The position numbers and the translations under genes were made by a program. The notes below the pieces were generated by a model. It did not search any database, had not been told where the DNA came from, and saw only the letters and a program-made list of their open reading frames with translations. A stretch of DNA of 64,000 nt from Mucilaginibacter sp. (GTDB taxonomy: Bacteria > Bacteroidota > Bacteroidia > Sphingobacteriales > Sphingobacteriaceae): NCBI GenBank assembly GCA_028288305.1, contig JAQBOA010000041.1, positions 124,001-188,000 of the forward strand, written 5' to 3'. This document shows positions 38,810 to 48,656 of the stretch, one piece after another. Each line of letters opens with the position of its first letter. Position 1 is the stretch's first letter.

Positions 38810-39895
38810 ATGAGTAAACCCCAAGTGTTAAATTCTATATATTCTGGAAAAAAGGTTTTTTTAACCGGTCACACAGGTTTTAAAGGTTCCTGGTTATTGA
38901 GTTGGCTGCGTCTTTTAGGAGCTGAAATTAAAGGATATGCTTTAAATACGATTAATGAAAACGACTTATATAATTGCATACAAGGGGATACAATTTGTGA
39001 ATCGGTTATTGCTGATATTCGTTCTAAAGAAACGTTAAAAAATGAAATATTACAATTTGAACCCGATTTCATTTTTCATTTGGCTGCCCAGCCATTAGTG
39101 AGAGTATCTTATGAAATACCTGTAGAAACCTTTGAGGTGAATGTAATTGGAACAGCTAACGTTTTGGAGGCGCTAAGATTTCTTGAAAAACCGTGCGTAG
39201 TAGTTGTTATAACAACAGACAAGGTATATGAAAACAAGGAATGGATATATCCCTATAGAGAGAACGACAGCCTTGGCGGATATGATCCATACAGCGCAAG
39301 CAAAGCCTGTGCTGAGTTAGTTATTGGCTCTTATCGTAACTGCTTTTTCAATGTGTTGAACTATTCTAAGCACGGTAAAGCAATTGCGTCTGCAAGGGCA
39401 GGGAATGTAATTGGAGGGGGGGATTGGTCGCAGGATAGAATTATACCTGATGTTGTAAGGGCCTTAAGCCGCAATGAAAGTATAAATGTTCGCAATCCAT
39501 CGGCCATTCGTCCATGGCAACATGTTTTAGAACCACTTTATGGTTATTTATTGTTGGGCGCCAAATTGACTGAGGATCCGATAAAATATTCCGGAGTGTA
39601 TAATTTGGGACCTTATGCCGAAGATACATTGTCTGTAGAAGATTTAGTGAAAGTGGCTATATGTTTATGGGGTAAAGGAGATTATTACAAACTTGATTTT
39701 AATTCTGCGGATCAACCACATGAGGCAGGGATATTAAAATTGGATATCAGCAAAGCTATCAATGAATTAAGTTGGCGGCCTAAGTTAACATCTGATAAGG
39801 CAATCTCCTGGACTATAGATTGGTACAAAAAGGCAGATGACGTTTCCAAAAAAAGTTTTACATTTGAGCAAATATTTAACTATTCTAACCTTTAA
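38810..39895 (+). CDS. rfbG: CDP-glucose 4,6-dehydratase
   Basis: Start MSKPQVLN at 38810 preferred over 38756; KVFLTGHTGFKGSWLLSWLRLLGAEIKGYAL, NVIGGGDWSQDRIIPDVVRAL. Confidence 0.95.
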   Translation: MSKPQVLNSIYSGKKVFLTGHTGFKGSWLLSWLRLLGAEIKGYALNTINENDLYNCIQGDTICESVIADIRSKETLKNEILQFEPDFIFHLAAQPLVRVSYEIPVETFEVNVIGTANVLEALRFLEKPCVVVVITTDKVYENKEWIYPYRENDSLGGYDPYSASKACAELVIGSYRNCFFNVLNYSKHGKAIASARAGNVIGGGDWSQDRIIPDVVRALSRNESINVRNPSAIRPWQHVLEPLYGYLLLGAKLTEDPIKYSGVYNLGPYAEDTLSVEDLVKVAICLWGKGDYYKLDFNSADQPHEAGILKLDISKAINELSWRPKLTSDKAISWTIDWYKKADDVSKKSFTFEQIFNYSNL

Positions 39896-40440
39896 TGAAT
39901 TTTTTAGAAACTACTCTTGCTGACTGTTTCGTTGTAGAATTCAATAAATTTTCAGATGATCGCGGATGGTTTGCAAGAACGTATTGTAAAGATGAATTTT
40001 CTTCCATCGGATTTAATAAACAGTGGGTGCAGCACAATCATTCTTTTACAAATTATAAGGGAAGCGTTAGAGGGATGCATTTTCAATTACCTCCATTTGC
40101 CGAAACAAAATTAGTTAGATGTATCGCTGGTAAAGTTTATGATGTTGTTGTTGATTTGCGAAAATCATCGCCTACTTATTTAAAGTGGTTTGGTATTGAG
40201 TTGTCGGCATTTAACCGTCACATGATATTGATTCCGCAAGGCTTCGCACATGGCTTTCAGACATTGGAAAATGATTGTGAATTGCTATACTGCCATAGTG
40301 AATTTTATAACCCCTCGCATGAAAGTGGCATACATTATCAGGATAAAACAATTGGTATAAATTGGCCATTATCAGTTACGCAACTTTCAGAAAGAGATTC
40401 AAATCACGCTATAATTACTAATACATTCTTAGGCCTTTAA
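39895..40440 (+). CDS. dTDP-4-dehydrorhamnose 3,5-epimerase family protein
   Basis: 181 aa; DDRGWFARTYCKDEF, NHSFTNYKGSVRGMHFQLPPFAETKLVRCIAGKVYDVVVDLR. Confidence 0.93.
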   Translation: MNFLETTLADCFVVEFNKFSDDRGWFARTYCKDEFSSIGFNKQWVQHNHSFTNYKGSVRGMHFQLPPFAETKLVRCIAGKVYDVVVDLRKSSPTYLKWFGIELSAFNRHMILIPQGFAHGFQTLENDCELLYCHSEFYNPSHESGIHYQDKTIGINWPLSVTQLSERDSNHAIITNTFLGL

Positions 40441-40451
40441 TAGTTTATTCA

Positions 40452-41675
40452 ATGAATTGCAGATTTTGCAAAAATACGCTAACACACGAATTTGTTGACC
40501 TGGGATTCAGCCCCCCGTCAAATTCCTATTTAAAGGCATCAGACTTAAATAAACCTGAAACTTTTTTTCCGCTACGGATAATGGTTTGCGAAAAATGCTT
40601 TTTGGTGCAAATAGATGAGTTTGCCAAACATGATGATATTTTTAATGCTGATTATGCATATTTTTCATCTTTCTCTACCAGTTGGCTTGCCCATGCCAAA
40701 GCTTACACCGTAATGATGATTAAACGGTTTGGCTTTAATTCACAATCGCAGGTGATAGAAATTGCAAGCAACGATGGGTATTTGTTGCAGTATTTTAAAG
40801 AGCAGGGAATACCTGTGTTGGGCATTGAGCCTACAGCCAATACAGCTGCTGCTGCAAAAGAAAAAGGGATTGAGTCGGTAGTTGATTTTTTTGGTGTGCG
40901 ATTGGCAAATACATTGGGAGCAAAAGGCATTAAAGCTGATTTATTGTTAGGAAACAATGTGTTGGCACATGTACCCGATATCAATGATTTTGTAGGAGGC
41001 CTTAAAATATTATTAAGGCCGGATGGGGTTATTACATTTGAGTTCCCTCATTTGTTACAATTAATAGATAAAAATCAGTTCGACACCATTTATCATGAGC
41101 ATTTTTCTTACTTGTCGCTAATCGCCGTAAAACAAATATTCGAACGTCACGGATTAGCTATATTTGATGTAGAAGAAGTGGCCACACATGGTGGATCATT
41201 AAGAATTTTTGTAAAACATGCAGACGATACCAAAGCAATATCTGATAACGTGGCTAAAATCATGGATAAGGAAATAACATTTGGGTTGAATGACCTTCCT
41301 ATTTATAAAAACTACCAGGATAAGGCAGAGAAGGTAAAAAATGATTTTACAGAATTTTTGATAAAAGCGAAAAAAGATGGAAAGAAAGTAGCGGGTTATG
41401 GCGCAGCGGCAAAAGGTAATACGTTACTTAATTTTGCAGGCGCTAAAAAGGACCTCTTGCATTTTGTAGCCGATGCTTCGCCGCATAAGCAAAATAAATT
41501 TTTGCCTGGTGTGCATATTCCTGTTTTTGATGAACAAAAAATCAAAACAGAAAAACCTGATTACATTGTAATTCTTCCGTGGAATTTGAAAGATGAAATT
41601 TCAGATCAGCTAAATTATATTAGAGCGTGGGGTGGAAAGTTTGTTGTGGCTGTGCCGGAGTTAAAAATTTTTTAA
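40452..41675 (+). CDS. SAM-dependent sugar C-methyltransferase (Zn-binding N-terminus; NovU/TylCIII-like)
   Basis: 407 aa; CRFCKNTLTHEFVDLGFSPPSNSYL, CEKCFLVQ, VIEIASNDGYLLQYFKEQGI, VAGYGAAAKGNTLLNFAG. Confidence 0.92.
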   Translation: MNCRFCKNTLTHEFVDLGFSPPSNSYLKASDLNKPETFFPLRIMVCEKCFLVQIDEFAKHDDIFNADYAYFSSFSTSWLAHAKAYTVMMIKRFGFNSQSQVIEIASNDGYLLQYFKEQGIPVLGIEPTANTAAAAKEKGIESVVDFFGVRLANTLGAKGIKADLLLGNNVLAHVPDINDFVGGLKILLRPDGVITFEFPHLLQLIDKNQFDTIYHEHFSYLSLIAVKQIFERHGLAIFDVEEVATHGGSLRIFVKHADDTKAISDNVAKIMDKEITFGLNDLPIYKNYQDKAEKVKNDFTEFLIKAKKDGKKVAGYGAAAKGNTLLNFAGAKKDLLHFVADASPHKQNKFLPGVHIPVFDEQKIKTEKPDYIVILPWNLKDEISDQLNYIRAWGGKFVVAVPELKIF

Positions 41676-41678
41676 GAA

Positions 41679-42167
41679 ATGAATGAAATTGCTATTACAG
41701 CAAAAATATCTCCTTTTTGCGATATTGAAACTTCATCGAGAGGAAGTAAACTAATTGTTTCTGAAAATGTAACAATAGATTCTTTTGTAAAAATTAAATT
41801 TGTTGGAGGGTTAGGTAATATCGAAATTGGAGACCGGTCTTTTATTAATTCGGGCTGCGTTTTATACTCCGGAAATGGGATAAAAATAGGTAAAGATGTT
41901 CTTATAGCTGCTAATTGCGTGTTTGCAGCGGTTAATCATGAGTTTAGCTGTAAGTCGCAAACTATAATAAGTCAACGTTTTAAACCATCAAAGGGTGGGA
42001 TAACCATAGAAGATGATGTATGGATTGGCGCAGGTGTAATAATTTTAGATGGGGCAATTGTGAAAAAAGGAAGCGTTATAGGTGCCGGCTGCATTGTAAA
42101 CACAAAAACAGAAGAGTTTGGTGTTTATGTTGGCAATCCACCAGTTTTAAAAGGGTACAGAAAGTAA
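41679..42167 (+). CDS. Left-handed beta-helix acyltransferase
   Basis: 162 aa hexapeptide repeats: IEDDVWIGAGVIILDGAIVKKGSVIGAGCIVN. Confidence 0.9.
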   Translation: MNEIAITAKISPFCDIETSSRGSKLIVSENVTIDSFVKIKFVGGLGNIEIGDRSFINSGCVLYSGNGIKIGKDVLIAANCVFAAVNHEFSCKSQTIISQRFKPSKGGITIEDDVWIGAGVIILDGAIVKKGSVIGAGCIVNTKTEEFGVYVGNPPVLKGYRK

Positions 42168-42168
42168 T

Positions 42169-42984
42169 ATGATTACAGTTTTAGGTGCTTCGGGTTTTGT
42201 TGGATCTCATTTGGTAAAGGAATTAATCAGGCGGGATATTGAATATTTTGCGCCGAAACGAGACGAAGCACTAACACAAAAATTCTTGGGAGATATAATA
42301 TACTGTATTGGATTAACCGGAGATGCCAAGTATAAACCACATGAAACAATTATCGCCCATGTTAGTAAACTTCAGGAAATAATAAAGCACTCACAATTTA
42401 GCAGCATCACCTATTGTTCGTCAACACGCATATTTATAAATAATGTATCTACGGAAGAGGATGGGCTTGTGAACATAAATGTAAATGATCTGTTTGAATT
42501 GTTTAATTTAACAAAATTAACTGCAGAATCATTACTAAAAAACACTGTTGAAAATTATAAAATTGCACGATTATCAAATGTATTCGGAAATGATTTCGGC
42601 TCCGATAATTTTATTACCTCAATTGTAAAGGATGCTTTATTTGATAAGAAGATTACTTTTAGAACAACCTCAAAATCTTCAAAGGATTATATCTATATAA
42701 AAGATGCAGTAAACATGTTAATAAATATTGCTATGTGTGAACCTTCCAGGGGCATCTACAACATCGCGTATGGGCACAATATTAGTAATAAGGAAATTTC
42801 AGATAAAATAGGTGAAATAACTGGTGCGGCTATAGAATTTGCAAGCAATGCATCGGATATTATTTTCCCCACAATAAATATTAACAAAATTAAACAAGAG
42901 TTTAATTTTAGCCCAACATCTTCTCTTATCGATTTCTTACCACAGTTTATTGAACAGTTTAAAGCTAATTTTGTTAATCTATGA
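42169..42984 (+). CDS. NAD-dependent epimerase/dehydratase/reductase (SDR)
   Basis: 271 aa; MITVLGASGFVGSHLVKELI, YCSSTRIF, IARLSNVFGNDFG. Confidence 0.88.
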   Translation: MITVLGASGFVGSHLVKELIRRDIEYFAPKRDEALTQKFLGDIIYCIGLTGDAKYKPHETIIAHVSKLQEIIKHSQFSSITYCSSTRIFINNVSTEEDGLVNINVNDLFELFNLTKLTAESLLKNTVENYKIARLSNVFGNDFGSDNFITSIVKDALFDKKITFRTTSKSSKDYIYIKDAVNMLINIAMCEPSRGIYNIAYGHNISNKEISDKIGEITGAAIEFASNASDIIFPTININKIKQEFNFSPTSSLIDFLPQFIEQFKANFVNL

Positions 42985-43673
42985 ATTTTTCAATTCCTAA
43001 GTCAGAACTTTGCGATTACGTGACAAAGCAATTAAATACTTTTTATCCGGATAAATTCATTGTAAAAAACGAAATCAGCCAGGTAATTGATATTACATTA
43101 GATAGGTTGGATTTTTGCTTTAGTCACGCTTTAAACACCCGGTATAATGGTATAAATGGGACTATTTTCAATCATTTGTATGCAGATCATTATGTGATGT
43201 TTTTGTGGTATTTATCAAGTGCTGTTTATAAAGAGCTTAACAACTCTAATATCTCATCAAAGCTTTATTATTTAAATAAATCCTTACATGGGGTTGATTG
43301 TATGTTTGATACTAAAATGCCTAACATATTTTTGATATTTCATGGAGTAGGTACTATGATTGGCAAAGCCGAATACAATGATTTTTTTGTGATTTTACAA
43401 GGTTGTACAGTTGGCTCGCATAATGGAAAATATCCTGTATTTGGAAAGGGGGTTGCTTTGGCTGCTAATAGTTCAGTCATTGGGGATTGTAAATTAGGAG
43501 ATAGGGCAACAGTTGCTACACGCACAACTTTATTTAAAAAAGAAATACAGAATGATCATACTGCATTTGTGAACTTTGAAACCGGTGGATTAGAGATTAA
43601 ACACTCTAAAAATTGTTATGCGCAACAGTTTTTCAATATAGATCTAAATAATATAGATCTAAATAAAATATAA
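42981..43673 (+). CDS. Serine-acetyltransferase-like (CysE-type LbH) transferase
   Basis: 230 aa; hexapeptide region GKAEYNDFFVILQGCTVGSHNGKYPVFGKGVALAANSSVIGDCKLGDRATV. Confidence 0.8.
   Translation: MNFSIPKSELCDYVTKQLNTFYPDKFIVKNEISQVIDITLDRLDFCFSHALNTRYNGINGTIFNHLYADHYVMFLWYLSSAVYKELNNSNISSKLYYLNKSLHGVDCMFDTKMPNIFLIFHGVGTMIGKAEYNDFFVILQGCTVGSHNGKYPVFGKGVALAANSSVIGDCKLGDRATVATRTTLFKKEIQNDHTAFVNFETGGLEIKHSKNCYAQQFFNIDLNNIDLNKI
43636..43665 (+). repeat. Tandem 15-bp duplication at 3' end of the acyltransferase gene
   Basis: aatatagatctaaat x2, encoding NIDLN-NIDLN just before the stop. Confidence 0.95.
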
Positions 43674-43675
43674 CG

Positions 43676-45232
43676 TTGTTAAAAAAAATATTACACACCA
43701 CATCACTAAAGGCAAATATCATTGCAAACTTTGTTGGCAGTGGTTGGGGTGCTTTAATAAGTGTTATTTTTATACCATTATACCTTAAATATATTGGTGT
43801 CGAAGGGTATGGCCTGATTGGGATTTTCGCCAGTTTGCAAGTTGTGCTTTCTTTACTTGACAGTGGATTAAGTACAACCTTGAATAAAGAGATAGCAACG
43901 CTAAGTGCGCTGCCCGATACCCAACGGCAAATGCGTAACCTGGTTAAAACGTTAGGCAATATGTATTGGGGCATAGCTTTAACAGCCGGGCTGATAGCGC
44001 TTTGCCTTTCGCCATTACTGGCAAAATACTGGGTACATTCTAAAGAATTAAGTGTCCAAACAATTACTTATGCTTTTGTTTTACTAAGTATTTCCGTAAT
44101 TTTTCAGTTTCCCAGTGGATTTTATAGCGGCGGCTTACTTGGATTGCAAAAGCAAGTTGCTCTTAATGTTTTGCGAGTGTTTTTTGCCACTTTAAAAAGT
44201 GTTGGTGGAGTAATCGTTTTGGCATACGTATCCAGTTCGATTTTAGCATTTTTTAGCTGGATATTGATTGTAAGTATTTTTCAAGCTTTCGCATCCAGGT
44301 ATACTTTGTGGTATTATTTACCTAAAACAGCTATAAAACCAATATTTGATAAAAAAGAACTAAGAAATATTGGTCGTTTTGCAGCCGGCCTTACATTGAT
44401 TGGCTTAACAAGTGTGTTACTTACGCAGGTTGATAATATAGTTTTGAGCAAAATATTATCATTAAAGCAATTTGGGTATTATACTTTAGCCTTTACTGTC
44501 GGGTCTATACTTTATATGATTGTCGGGCCTATTTCACAATCATACTTTCCAAAATTTAGTGTGTTGCTGACCGAAGGAAAATTAGACGAATTAAAAAAAA
44601 TGTATCACCAGGGGTGTCAATTAGTAACATTACTTGTAGTGCCGTTTGCTTTATTTTTGGCATTATTCAGTAAGGAAATTTTACTTATCTGGACGCGTAA
44701 TAGCGTTACTGTTCAAAATACCTGGCAAATAACCTCGATAGTTATTTTAGCGATAGCTATTCATTGCTTAATGTTTATTCCTTATATGCTATGCCTTGCT
44801 TATGGTTATACAAAGCTGGCTTTATATACAAATATTATCATCCTGATGGTAATGATTCCGGGGACTATTTTTTCGGCCATGTATTGGGGGGGATTAGGGG
44901 GTGCGATATGCTGGTTAATTACTAATATTATTTGTTTCTTTGTTAACCCAATAATGATACATAAACTTTTTTTAAAAGGGGAGGCGTTTAAGTGGTATTG
45001 GAATGATACGTTTAAACCTATAATAGCATGTATAATAATATTGCTGTTGTCAAGATTTGTTTTATCAAAAAGTCATTTTGGTATTTCTTTAACCATGGGT
45101 ATCCTTGTAGTTACCTGTATCGCTGGTTTTTGCGTAACCCTTCTTTCTTCCACAGAATTAAAAGAAAATATTGTTGGAAAATTACGTTCCCAATTCAAAA
45201 CAAATAAAACCGGTAAAATTTATGTTAAATAA
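43676..45232 (+). CDS. Wzx-like O-unit flippase
   Basis: 518 aa polytopic MATE/PST-like protein; NFVGSGWGALISVIFIPLYLKYIGVEGYGLIGIFASLQ; TTG start. Confidence 0.9.
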   Translation: MLKKILHTTSLKANIIANFVGSGWGALISVIFIPLYLKYIGVEGYGLIGIFASLQVVLSLLDSGLSTTLNKEIATLSALPDTQRQMRNLVKTLGNMYWGIALTAGLIALCLSPLLAKYWVHSKELSVQTITYAFVLLSISVIFQFPSGFYSGGLLGLQKQVALNVLRVFFATLKSVGGVIVLAYVSSSILAFFSWILIVSIFQAFASRYTLWYYLPKTAIKPIFDKKELRNIGRFAAGLTLIGLTSVLLTQVDNIVLSKILSLKQFGYYTLAFTVGSILYMIVGPISQSYFPKFSVLLTEGKLDELKKMYHQGCQLVTLLVVPFALFLALFSKEILLIWTRNSVTVQNTWQITSIVILAIAIHCLMFIPYMLCLAYGYTKLALYTNIIILMVMIPGTIFSAMYWGGLGGAICWLITNIICFFVNPIMIHKLFLKGEAFKWYWNDTFKPIIACIIILLLSRFVLSKSHFGISLTMGILVVTCIAGFCVTLLSSTELKENIVGKLRSQFKTNKTGKIYVK

Positions 45233-46370
45233 TAAATCGCCTCTCTTAAGCATAATTATCCCAACTAAAAACAGGCAATATACATGCCTTTTTGCAATAG
45301 AGTCTGTTTTACTACTTAACAAGGAGGATGTAGAAATAATAGTTCAGGATTGCAGCGATTCAAATATATTGGAAAATCAAATTGTTGATAAATTTGGAAC
45401 AGATTTGAGGATTAGCTATGAATATATAGATACAAAGCCTTCAATGACAGATAACTGGAACCGGGCATTTGAAAGGGCTACGGGGATGTATAAATGTGGC
45501 ATAGGAGATGATGATGCTGTTTTACCTAGTATTTATGATATTGCAAAATGGGCAAAAGAAAATGATATTGATGCTGTCGGCCACAGCAAAAGATATGAAT
45601 ATTTTTGGCCGGATTTTACGGTTACACCTGGCCATACGGCAAAGTTAATTGTATGGCATTCTAACATTTTCGAGAGTGTAAAAGTTTATGAAAGAAAAGA
45701 TTTGGATGAGTTGTTGAAAATCCAAGCTGCTAGACCAAACATGAATTATAGAAACTTACCAATGGTATATCATTGTTTGTTGGCAAGTTCGTTGATAGAG
45801 AATTTAATAAAAAAAACAGGAAAGTTTTTAGATGGCACCTCTTTAGATGTTTATTCTGCTTTTTCATTAGGCTTACTGGCTAATAAATTTTATGTTTATG
45901 ATACGCCATTCACCTTGCCGGGTGCTTGCGGAGCCAGTAACACAAACAGGTCTCTAAAAAAAAGTATCAGTAATCATTTTTCAGAGTTTAAAATAATTGT
46001 TTCGGACAAAAGAATACCAAAAGTTTATAATTTGACATTTACTATAGCTGAATCTACACAAACAGCTTTTCGTAATTTAAATGATATTACTTATTCAAAA
46101 CTTCTTGACCTTCCATATTTATATGCCGATTTTTTATCTTATTCATTCAATATAAAAATGATTAAAGATTTATATAGATTAATGAAAGAAAATAAGTTTA
46201 CAGCAAAAGATTATATAAGGTTGGTGAAAAATTTTGTGAGGAAAACGTTGGTAAAATTTAGATTTATAAAAAAAAATTTAATAAGATATAGAGCAAAGGA
46301 TGCCGTTCTCTATAAGTCTGATAATATATTGGAGGCAATGAATGTTTTAAAAGCAGAAGGGGTTTTATAG
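45222..46370 (+). CDS. GT2 family glycosyltransferase
   Basis: Start MLNNKSPLLSIIIPTKNRQYTCLFAIESVL at 45222 preferred over 45171; CGIGDDDAVLPS. Confidence 0.85.
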   Translation: MLNNKSPLLSIIIPTKNRQYTCLFAIESVLLLNKEDVEIIVQDCSDSNILENQIVDKFGTDLRISYEYIDTKPSMTDNWNRAFERATGMYKCGIGDDDAVLPSIYDIAKWAKENDIDAVGHSKRYEYFWPDFTVTPGHTAKLIVWHSNIFESVKVYERKDLDELLKIQAARPNMNYRNLPMVYHCLLASSLIENLIKKTGKFLDGTSLDVYSAFSLGLLANKFYVYDTPFTLPGACGASNTNRSLKKSISNHFSEFKIIVSDKRIPKVYNLTFTIAESTQTAFRNLNDITYSKLLDLPYLYADFLSYSFNIKMIKDLYRLMKENKFTAKDYIRLVKNFVRKTLVKFRFIKKNLIRYRAKDAVLYKSDNILEAMNVLKAEGVL

Positions 46371-46475
46371 TTTTCTCTTATTTACTTGATAAATTGAAGT
46401 CGAAAATTAATCATCAATTGCAGATACAGTAAAAATGTCCAATTAATTATCAATAAACAATTACAAATAATAATT

Positions 46476-47552
46476 ATGAATAGAGAGAAACTCTATTTCG
46501 TTCATTTAAATAAGAAACTCAATGATGGCGGGTTATCCCGAAACTTAGCCTTTTGTGAATATCATTTAAAGAAAGGCGCAAAAGTTCAAAATGTTTTTCA
46601 CAGCAATAAATTCAGAAGAGTATTAAGTTCAATCGCCGTTTTTAAAGTTTTATTCTTTTCAAAAAATAAAATCATATTTATTCACCAGGGAACTATCATA
46701 TTTTTGTTTCCTATATCAATATTAAAACATAGTTTTTTTTTAAAGGCTTTGTTTAAGGCACTTCAGCATATTTCAAATAGGAACCGTCTAATTATAGAAG
46801 TAAATGATTTACCTTATGAACAATCGATAGATCTGGAATTACCCGTGAATTTTATAGACAAGCAATTTGAGGAAGCTTTATATTCTTTGAAAAACTGTTT
46901 TTATATCTTCGCATCTCAACAAATGAATGATTTTGTGAAGGAGAAGTTCAAAATCAAAGATGGCCATTCAGAGGCTGTTATTAATGGTTCAACCAGGTTA
47001 GATTCTAATGACATTGTTTTAGCAGATTCTTATAATTGGATAAGTCAGTTCAAATATAAATGTGTATATGCAGGAACCTTAAATAAAGGTAGGCAAATTG
47101 AATCTTTAATAGAGTTATTTACAAAAATTAACCATGTTAATTTAATTTTATTAGGAGATTGGGGAGAATGGCTGCTCGATTACGCTTTGCCGTCAAATGT
47201 GATTTATTTGGGCAATAAGGAACACACTGTTGCACAGCAAATTGTATCAAAATGTGATTTTGGTTTAATTCAGTATAATGCTGATAGATTTTACTATAAT
47301 TTATGTTTTCCAACCAAAATATCTTTTTATCTGACGGCAGGTTTACCTGTTTTAACGACGCCTTTAACAGAATTGAAAAACCATTTCAAAAATTCTGAAT
47401 GCGTTTACTTCGTAGAATTTGACAAATGGAAAGCATTTTTGTTATCTGTTAATTCAGAATTTATAGACAAAGCTAAAATAAATGCGAAAAAAGAAAGCAT
47501 TGATTATGAATGGGCCTCAGTTTTTACCTCATCCAAATTTTTAAACACATAA
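46476..47552 (+). CDS. GT4-like glycosyltransferase
   Basis: 358 aa; CVYAGTLNKGRQIESLIELF, FGLIQYNADRFYYNLCFPTKISFYLTAGLPVLTTP. Confidence 0.75.
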   Translation: MNREKLYFVHLNKKLNDGGLSRNLAFCEYHLKKGAKVQNVFHSNKFRRVLSSIAVFKVLFFSKNKIIFIHQGTIIFLFPISILKHSFFLKALFKALQHISNRNRLIIEVNDLPYEQSIDLELPVNFIDKQFEEALYSLKNCFYIFASQQMNDFVKEKFKIKDGHSEAVINGSTRLDSNDIVLADSYNWISQFKYKCVYAGTLNKGRQIESLIELFTKINHVNLILLGDWGEWLLDYALPSNVIYLGNKEHTVAQQIVSKCDFGLIQYNADRFYYNLCFPTKISFYLTAGLPVLTTPLTELKNHFKNSECVYFVEFDKWKAFLLSVNSEFIDKAKINAKKESIDYEWASVFTSSKFLNT

Positions 47553-48656
47553 ATGTATTTCTATATTGGTCTGATCCTATTGACTCTTTCAATAATTGAA
47601 TCTCTGTTCAAATATGAAATTGGTATCAAAAGAATTCTTTTGATATTTTCGATATCTCTATTCTTTATATTAGTTGCATTTAATACATGGTCTCCTGATT
47701 TAGATAGTTATAAATTACAATATCAAAATTATGATGAACAATATGTAAAATATTCGGTCGAACCAGCGACCTTATTTATAATGAAATATGCCAATATATT
47801 TGGCTTTACATTTGAACAATACCAAATTTTTATCGCTTTCATAATTTTTTTATTATTATATAAATCCCTGGTTAAATATTCTCCCTTACCAGTTTTTATT
47901 TTAAGTTGCTTTTACATCATTCCTTTCTTTCCCAATATAGTTCAGGTAAGAAGTTTTCTTTCCTATTCTATATTGATTTATGCGCTCAGATTTTTAAATA
48001 ATCAAAAAATAAAATTTTGGATGTTATTCCTTGTTGCCTTTTTTATACATTATTCTGTTTTAGTTTTTTTGCCTTTCATCTTTTTAAAAAGGTTTCCATT
48101 CTATAACTCAGTCAAGAAAAATCATTACATCATACTGATTGGTACTTTACTTCTCTTGTTGGTACCAAAGTCTATTTCTGAACCTGTTTTAATTTTTATA
48201 AATCCAAAGTACTTACAGAATTTAAAAAATAGTAATACTTTTTTGGGAACCTTAACATTATTTATGCCCTTTTACATTATTAATTATTTTGTTTTAAGTT
48301 TCCATGAAAGGAAGTATAAATTTATAGAATATAAAATTGACGAAAAATATAAAAGTTATATTCCATTATTGGTTCAACTCATCCAATATTCAAATTATAC
48401 GATTATATTTCAATACTTTTTACGCGACACATCCAGAATTACGTATATACTTTACTTGGCTACCCTTATTTATTTGTCAATTATTTTATTTTATGGAGTA
48501 TCCAAAAAATACAATAAAAAGAAAGTTACTTTCCTCCGGGTTACAGTGTTATTATGGACAATTTTGATTTTTTATGTAAACTTCTTAATGATTAATCTGG
48601 GGGAATATTTTAAAATAATAGAAAGGGTTTTTGATTCAAATTCAATATTTAAATGA
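47553..48656 (+). CDS. EpsG/Wzy-like polysaccharide polymerase
   Basis: 367 aa polytopic; DLDSYKLQYQNYDEQYVKYSVEPATLFIMKYANIFGFTFEQYQIFIAF, NIVQVRSFLSYSILIYALRFL, FFIHYSVLVFLP. Confidence 0.85.
   Translation: MYFYIGLILLTLSIIESLFKYEIGIKRILLIFSISLFFILVAFNTWSPDLDSYKLQYQNYDEQYVKYSVEPATLFIMKYANIFGFTFEQYQIFIAFIIFLLLYKSLVKYSPLPVFILSCFYIIPFFPNIVQVRSFLSYSILIYALRFLNNQKIKFWMLFLVAFFIHYSVLVFLPFIFLKRFPFYNSVKKNHYIILIGTLLLLLVPKSISEPVLIFINPKYLQNLKNSNTFLGTLTLFMPFYIINYFVLSFHERKYKFIEYKIDEKYKSYIPLLVQLIQYSNYTIIFQYFLRDTSRITYILYLATLIYLSIILFYGVSKKYNKKKVTFLRVTVLLWTILIFYVNFLMINLGEYFKIIERVFDSNSIFK

Noticed and set aside
48337-48567. 76-aa + strand ORF in alternate frame
   Set aside because: Inside the polymerase gene; no support for overlapping coding.
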